Assembly (NCBI GenBank): GCA_013151465.1
Contig: JAADIF010000016.1
Coordinates: forward strand, 1 to 10,777
Direction of reading: 5' to 3'
Length of the DNA stretch: 10,777 bases
Source of the DNA: Microcaldota archaeon
GTDB taxonomy: Archaea; Aenigmatarchaeota; Aenigmatarchaeia; QMZP01; QMZT01
Part shown: one piece after another, positions 7,165 to 10,777 of the stretch
Layout of the letters: every line of letters starts with the position of its first letter
Numbering within the stretch: position 1 is the stretch's first letter
Program-made: the position numbers and the translations under genes
Notes under the pieces: model-generated
What the model was told of the DNA's origin: nothing
Database searches by the model: none
The model's input: only the letters and a program-made list of their open reading frames with translations

Positions 7165-9336
7165 TTACAATTTCTTCATTTTCAACAAAAGCGAGTTTGT
7201 CACAACGCTTACAGAACTCATTGCCATCGCGCCGCCTGCTATCATTGGGTTCAAAAGAATGCCAAAGGATGGATATAAAACACCTGCAGCAATTGGTATT
7301 CCTATAATATTATAAATAAGAGCCCAAAACATATTCTGCATTATTTTTGACATGGTCGTTTTGCTAAGCTTTATCGCGTGGGGGACATCCTTAAGATCGT
7401 TCTTCATCAGCACGATGTCACCTGTCTCCATGGCAACATCCGTGCCTGAACCCATAGCAATGCCTATATCCGCCTGCGCAAGGGCCGGAGCGTCATTTAT
7501 CCCGTCACCCACCATACACACCTTCCCGTTTTTCTGGAGCTTCCTTACATATTCTGCCTTATCCTCCGGAAGGACTTCAGCAAACACATTATTTACTCCG
7601 GCCTTTTCTGCAATTGCCTTTGCAGTCCTTTTATTATCGCCTGTTATCATATAAACTTCAATTCCAATTTTCTTTAGATCTTCTATTGCCTCTTTTGATG
7701 TTTCTTTTATGGGGTCTGCCACTGCTATAGACCCTATGAGCTTTTCATCCGTTCCGAGAAGCATGACGGTTTTTCCCTCATTTTCAAGGGATTCCATTTC
7801 TTCTTCAAATGATGATATGTCTATTTGATAATCTTTCATAAGCCTCCTGTTCCCAAGGAAATAACTCCTGCTTCCGATCTTCGCTTCTATGCCATGACCG
7901 GGGATGGCTTTGAAATCGCTCGCATCTAAAAGCTCAATATTTTTCTCGGAAGCTTTACTGAGAATAGCGTCTGCAAGAGAATGTTCTGATTTTTTCTCTA
8001 TTGATGCCGCAATTTTCAGTATCTCATCCTCTTTCATTTCCGAAAGCGGCACAATGTCCGTGACAACAGGGACGCCTTTTGTGATGGTGCCGGTTTTGTC
8101 GAAAATTACATATTTTATCTTGTGGGCAGTCTCAAGCGCTTCCCCGCCCTTTATCAGGATGCCATTTTGTGCGCCTTTTCCTGTACCGACCATGATGGCC
8201 GTCGGCGTTGCAAGGCCGAGCGCGCAGGGGCATGCTATTACAAGCACGGCAACAGCCGTAAGCATTGCGAATTCAAAACCGCCCGAAAAGATAAAGAACC
8301 ACACAATAAATGTTGCAAATGAAATTATCAAGACTATAGGGACAAAATATGCAGAAATCGTGTCAGCAAATCTTTGTATCGGTGCCTTTGACCCTTGCGC
8401 CTCTTCGATGAGTTTTATTATCCTTGCCAGCGTCGTGTCCGCCCCTATTTTGGTTGCCCTGAAAGTGAAACTTCCGTGCTTGTTTATGGTCGCACCGATG
8501 ACCGCATCGTCCTTTCCCTTCTCTACAGGGATGCTCTCTCCTGTTACCATGCTTTCGTCAATGGATGAATGACCATCTATTATGATGCCGTCCACGGGTA
8601 TCTTCTCCCCGGGCTTTACAATAATGATATCGCCGATGCGAACATCATCAACGGGTATTTTATGCTCTTTTCCATCCCTTATAACCGTTGCGATTTTAGG
8701 GGAAAGCGCAACAAGCTTTTTTATCGCTTCATTTGTTCTTCCCTTCGCCACAGCTTCCAGAGTCTTTCCGAGCAGTATCAGCGTGATGAGGACGGCGGAG
8801 GTTTCAAAATAATAATGCCCGCTTCCAGAAAAGAGGACTGAATAAACGCTGTAAAAATAAGCTGCGCTCGTTCCGAGCGCAACAAGCGTGTCCATATTTG
8901 CCGATTTGTTTTTCAATGCGCCCCACGCGCCCTTGTAAAACTGATATCCTGCTATAAACTGGACAGGTGTTGTGAGAATCCAGATGATATATTCCTGATA
9001 GGGGAGAATGTTATGAAAAAACATGCTCAGAAAAAACACAGGAATTGACAAAATAGCGCTGAAAGCAAGTTTTCTTTTTAATTTTCTGATGTTTTCATTA
9101 CCGTTATCAATTTCATTTCCTTCTGATATGCGCGCATCATATCCCCTGCTTTTTATGAGTTCGATTATATCGCTATCCTTTACCTTTGTTTCATCGTATT
9201 CAACAGTGGCTTTGTTTGTGGCGAGGTTGACATTTGCATAAGATATTCCTTCCTTCTTTTTGAGAGAGCGCTCTATCACGGAAACGCAGCTCTGGCAATG
9301 CATCCCGCATATCTTCAATTCCTTCTTTTTCATCAT
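7165..9336 (-). CDS. copA: Cu+-exporting P1B-type ATPase (CopA)
   Basis: This 723-aa pump couples ATP hydrolysis to Cu+ transport across the membrane. It has one N-terminal heavy-metal-associated domain with GMHCQSC (Cys14, Cys17), two leading helices, and TGES (265-268) in the actuator domain. The membrane CPC is Cys369-Pro-Cys371 (ACPCALGLATP). Asp413 in DKTGT is phosphorylated, and GDGINDAP (610-617) is the hinge. Cu+-specific membrane ligands are present: YN (675-676) and M704 with S707 and S708 in MAMSS. The nucleotide-domain SEHPL motif reads SEHSL (His452, Ser453), so the Pro is replaced. The frame is open upstream to 9420, but ATG 9336 is preferred because it precedes the HMA domain and overlaps the stop of the 52-aa gene (TAATG). 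Export for detoxification is likely; ATG 9333 is an alternative start. Confidence 0.95.
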   Translation of the reverse strand: MMKKKELKICGMHCQSCVSVIERSLKKKEGISYANVNLATNKATVEYDETKVKDSDIIELIKSRGYDARISEGNEIDNGNENIRKLKRKLAFSAILSIPVFFLSMFFHNILPYQEYIIWILTTPVQFIAGYQFYKGAWGALKNKSANMDTLVALGTSAAYFYSVYSVLFSGSGHYYFETSAVLITLILLGKTLEAVAKGRTNEAIKKLVALSPKIATVIRDGKEHKIPVDDVRIGDIIIVKPGEKIPVDGIIIDGHSSIDESMVTGESIPVEKGKDDAVIGATINKHGSFTFRATKIGADTTLARIIKLIEEAQGSKAPIQRFADTISAYFVPIVLIISFATFIVWFFIFSGGFEFAMLTAVAVLVIACPCALGLATPTAIMVGTGKGAQNGILIKGGEALETAHKIKYVIFDKTGTITKGVPVVTDIVPLSEMKEDEILKIAASIEKKSEHSLADAILSKASEKNIELLDASDFKAIPGHGIEAKIGSRSYFLGNRRLMKDYQIDISSFEEEMESLENEGKTVMLLGTDEKLIGSIAVADPIKETSKEAIEDLKKIGIEVYMITGDNKRTAKAIAEKAGVNNVFAEVLPEDKAEYVRKLQKNGKVCMVGDGINDAPALAQADIGIAMGSGTDVAMETGDIVLMKNDLKDVPHAIKLSKTTMSKIMQNMFWALIYNIIGIPIAAGVLYPSFGILLNPMIAGGAMAMSSVSVVTNSLLLKMKKL

Positions 9337-9494
9337 TAAGACCTTTTGAATTCTTTTATTGGGCACCCATTGCATTCCACTCGCTGGCATCCATTGCATG
9401 AGAGCTTGTGCTCCCTGCACAAGGGAACTGATATCTCCCTTATTATGCCTATGTACATTCTTTCATCTTCCTTTCCGCATATTATGCATTTCAT
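9336..9494 (-). CDS. 52-aa double CxxC zinc-finger-like protein coupled to copA
   Basis: A short minus-strand frame runs from ATG 9494 to TAA 9336-9338 and encodes 52 residues. It begins MKCIICGKEDERMYIG and ends CPIKEFKRS. Eight potential ligands form two ordered sets: C3xxC6 with C26xxH29, like a zinc ribbon, and C33xxC36 with C41xxC44 (CNGCQRVECNGC). The SD-like GTGTGAT lies 3 nt before the ATG, the same spacing as for two neighbours. Its stop overlaps the copA ATG by one base, implying translational coupling. That phase agreement, the SD and the non-random cysteine spacing argue for a real gene although it is very short. I do not recognise the family. It could be a copper chaperone or metallothionein-like buffer for CopA, or a zinc-finger regulator of the operon. 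Function is inference; coding status is quite likely. Confidence 0.8.
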   Translation of the reverse strand: MKCIICGKEDERMYIGIIREISVPLCREHKLSCNGCQRVECNGCPIKEFKRS

Positions 9495-9574
9495 TTAATC
9501 ACACTTAAACGATATAATTCCTATTTATTACTTAGTATATTTTTTATACGATGAGTGACGAATTAATATAAGCG
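9495..9574 (-). promoter_or_regulatory. Promoter/operator region of the 52-aa gene and copA
   Basis: The 80-bp gap between the 119-aa gene and the 52-aa gene contains the inverted repeat GTATA-N5-TATAC (9535-9549). On minus it includes TATAAAAAATA, a good archaeal TATA box, predicting a start near 9519 and a leader of about 25 nt carrying the SD GTGTGAT. The symmetry around the box makes it a candidate operator for a metal or redox repressor. No clear oligo-T terminator for the upstream gene is visible, so read-through from it is possible. Confidence 0.45.
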
Positions 9575-9934
9575 CTATTCTGCCTGTGTAAAGTCGCATA
9601 CAGAATCATTTCCTGACGAGCATGATTGCTCATGAGAACCTTTCTTGCATTCTGGGCAGACTTTATCATCTTCCCCCAATTCAATCATATCATCGCATCT
9701 GCATTTTCCGTCATCCCATATCCAGCTGCCCAGATAGCACATTGTGCATGCCGGCTCAATGCAACAATCATAATTACCCTCTGATTCTGCATATTCGATT
9801 TCTTCATGCAAATGTTCAATCATCATGCCTCTTTTAGTTTCAAAATCCATTGGATGCGCCGATATTAGAAACGTGAATATGACTGCTACACCCATAAGAG
9901 CCACAAATACCGAAGTTATGAGTACCTTTTCCAT
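9575..9934 (-). CDS. 119-aa Cys-rich membrane-anchored or secreted protein
   Basis: Residues 4-25 form one hydrophobic helix (signal anchor or uncleaved signal). An acidic helix with His41 and His43 follows, then an external domain with ten cysteines: C57, C58, C63, C66, C78, C80, C93, C96, C105 and C113. Key blocks are DCCIEPACTMCYLGSWIWDD, GKCRCDDMIELG and KVCPECKKG. I associate similar CCIEP-CxxCYL proteins with uncharacterised archaeal and bacterial entries but cannot name a family. The spacing suggests a metal-binding or disulfide-stabilised fold. Its place directly after the TauE/SafE-cupredoxin gene, and before copA, suggests external copper binding or a DsbA substrate. ATG 9934 is chosen because GGAGGAGAT lies 3 nt upstream. 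The open frame reaching 10087 would overlap the upstream gene out of phase and lacks the signal-anchor position. Function unknown. Confidence 0.85.
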   Translation of the reverse strand: MEKVLITSVFVALMGVAVIFTFLISAHPMDFETKRGMMIEHLHEEIEYAESEGNYDCCIEPACTMCYLGSWIWDDGKCRCDDMIELGEDDKVCPECKKGSHEQSCSSGNDSVCDFTQAE

Positions 9935-9946
9935 ATTATCTCCTCC
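9935..9946 (-). promoter_or_regulatory. Shine-Dalgarno site embedded in the upstream gene's Arg codons
   Basis: Minus strand GGAGGAGAT (9938-9946), one mismatch from GGAGGTGAT, lies 3 nt before ATG 9934. It is formed by the last codons of the TauE/SafE fusion (CGG AGG AGA TAA). Stop and start are separated by one base, which predicts coupled translation of the two genes. Confidence 0.75.
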
Positions 9947-10777
9947 TTCCTCCGCAACCGCAGCTTCCTCCGCGCGCAGCGCCGCATGTCGGGCTTCCGC
10001 AGCTTCCACCGCAGCTTCCGCCTTTCGGAAGCTGGACGCTTTCAAGCTCCTTTTGCACTTCCTCTTCATCGCCAAGGTCAATGTCATCCTTTACTATGAA
10101 TGTTCCCGGAATCATTCCCATCCAGCAGCTCCACGGAATGACGCCCTCCTTGTCGGGCGTAAATTCTATCACCTGCACGCCCGGCCTTATGTCGAATTCA
10201 AGGCCGTACGCAGGCACATTTATAGCATTGTTGCAGCCGTTGATTTCCTTGCCGTCAATTATCCATTTTACAGGAACCCCTTTCTTGAGGACAAATTTGT
10301 CCGGCTTCCAGCCGTAGCGGTTCACTTCCATTCGTATTTCCTGATAGCCTTGATTCAATACAGGCATATCTTCATTTGAGGCCGCATCAGCCGAACTCAT
10401 GACAGACATATATGTTGCAATGCTGTTGAAATCATATCCGCTTCCTGTCAGGGCAAGCCCGCGGTTGAGCATGATGACGCCCAGCACAACCACTATTATT
10501 CCTGACACCTTAAGGATGTTATGAGCCATCTTTCTGGATATGAAGGACGCAAACATGCCAAAACCGAGAAGGAATGGCAATGTGCCAAGGCCGAACGCAA
10601 GGAGTGCGGTTGCGCCCTGCACGGGGCTCCCAGTTCCTGCAGCGTATATGTATAACGCCTGCAGAGGCCCGCACGCTATGAAAAGGCCGTTGAGAAGTCC
10701 CACAACAAGAGGACTTTTCTTCTTTCCCGTTTTGCTGCCGGCCGCAGAGAATTTTGCCGGAATCGGTATTCTTATCT
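9936..10777 (-). CDS. TauE/SafE-family (DsbD-like) membrane protein fused to a cupredoxin domain and Cys-Gly tail, 5' end off window
   Basis: The frame is open at the window's right edge, with 279 visible residues (first full codon at 10775). In visible numbering there are three helices, about 24-45, 54-78 and 85-106. The first has IACGPLQALY, matching the (P)CGP motif of TauE/SafE-type heavy-metal or thiol transport proteins. A linker leads to a cupredoxin-like domain at about 144-229, with candidate Cu ligands C181 (INGCNNAI), C217, M219 and M221 in WSCWMGM. An acidic stretch and a Gly-rich tail follow with C255, C259, C264, C272 and C274, ending in three Arg. The GGA-AGC-TGC codons of the tail make the 9-mer GCAGCTTCC recur on plus at 9960, 9999 and 10011. 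TauE/SafE plus cupredoxin fusions are known; the Cys-Gly tail is unusual. A role in copper handling at the membrane is likely. The GTG at 10703 is internal, not the start. Confidence 0.85.
   Translation of the reverse strand, partial: IRIPIPAKFSAAGSKTGKKKSPLVVGLLNGLFIACGPLQALYIYAAGTGSPVQGATALLAFGLGTLPFLLGFGMFASFISRKMAHNILKVSGIIVVVLGVIMLNRGLALTGSGYDFNSIATYMSVMSSADAASNEDMPVLNQGYQEIRMEVNRYGWKPDKFVLKKGVPVKWIIDGKEINGCNNAINVPAYGLEFDIRPGVQVIEFTPDKEGVIPWSCWMGMIPGTFIVKDDIDLGDEEEVQKELESVQLPKGGSCGGSCGSPTCGAARGGSCGCGGRRR

Noticed and set aside
7904..8572. 222-aa open frame on plus
   Set aside because: It is antisense to the conserved core of copA and Ser/Ala-rich, as expected for a shadow frame. No SD or TATA fits.
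9337..9420. N-terminal extension of CopA to an upstream ATG at 9420
   Set aside because: The added 28 residues lie out of frame over the well-formed 52-aa gene and precede the HMA domain without family resemblance.
9960..10019. GCAGCTTCC repeats as a repeat element or CRISPR-like array
   Set aside because: The copies are in frame and encode repeated Gly-Ser-Cys in the protein tail; spacing is irregular and short.
9935..10087. N-terminal extension of the 119-aa protein to 10087
   Set aside because: It overlaps the tail of the TauE/SafE-cupredoxin gene in another frame, gives Ala/Glu/Arg-rich low-complexity sequence, and displaces the signal anchor. ATG 9934 has a strong SD.
9825..10379. 184-aa open frame on plus
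   Set aside because: Antisense to the cupredoxin fusion, with no start signals or recognisable domain.
10701..10703. GTG as the start of the TauE/SafE fusion
   Set aside because: The frame continues unbroken to the window edge and the helix at this point is internal to the family's fold.
1..10777. tRNA, rRNA, CRISPR arrays, insertion sequences or integrase attachment sites
   Set aside because: I saw no cloverleaf-like segments, regular repeats, transposase genes or terminal inverted repeats. A dedicated search would be needed to exclude small RNAs.

Overview
The window looks archaeal, at moderate GC by eye. The leucyl-tRNA synthetase is the long archaeal/eukaryal type. Several genes have a TATA-like box centred about 24-27 bp before the start codon and no Shine-Dalgarno (SD) site, as expected for leaderless archaeal transcripts. 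Others carry SD sites resembling GGAGGTGAT. A half-size MFS protein of a type I associate with small-genome lineages is compatible with a DPANN-like archaeon, but the lineage cannot be fixed from this window.

Layout, left to right. (1) 1-753 (+): C-terminal part of a TreT-type GT4 glycosyltransferase, cut by the window edge. (2) 757-1120 (-): a PIN-domain gene whose N-terminus, with the first catalytic Asp, is in a different frame from the rest. (3) 1171-1935 (+): an alpha/beta hydrolase, with one TATA element between it and the PIN gene. (4) 1916-2506 (-): a six-helix half-MFS protein overlapping the hydrolase tail to tail. (5) 2538-5426 (-): leuS, divergent from (6) acylphosphatase at 5523-5795 (+). 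(7) 5829-6623 (-): membrane-anchored DsbA-like thiol oxidoreductase, divergent from (8) an HxlR-family regulator at 6793-7152 (+). The shared 169-bp region holds repeated TGAAAC/GTTTCA elements. (9) 7165-10777 (-): a copper/thiol gene set, in transcription order a TauE/SafE-cupredoxin fusion with a Cys-Gly tail, a 119-aa Cys-rich membrane-anchored protein, a 52-aa double-zinc-finger-like protein, and a CopA-type Cu+ P-type ATPase.

The right half is the most interesting part. Four consecutive minus-strand genes are rich in cysteine metal-ligand motifs and are tightly packed. The fusion and the 119-aa gene are separated by 1 nt, and the SD of the second lies inside the Arg codons that end the first. 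The 52-aa gene overlaps the copA start by 1 nt (TAATG). Together with the DsbA-like protein and a Cys-containing HxlR regulator next door, they suggest a copper-handling and envelope-thiol module. The tiny 52-aa protein and the 119-aa protein are its least familiar parts. The left half is ordinary housekeeping, apart from the broken PIN gene, the half-MFS and the compact leaderless promoters.
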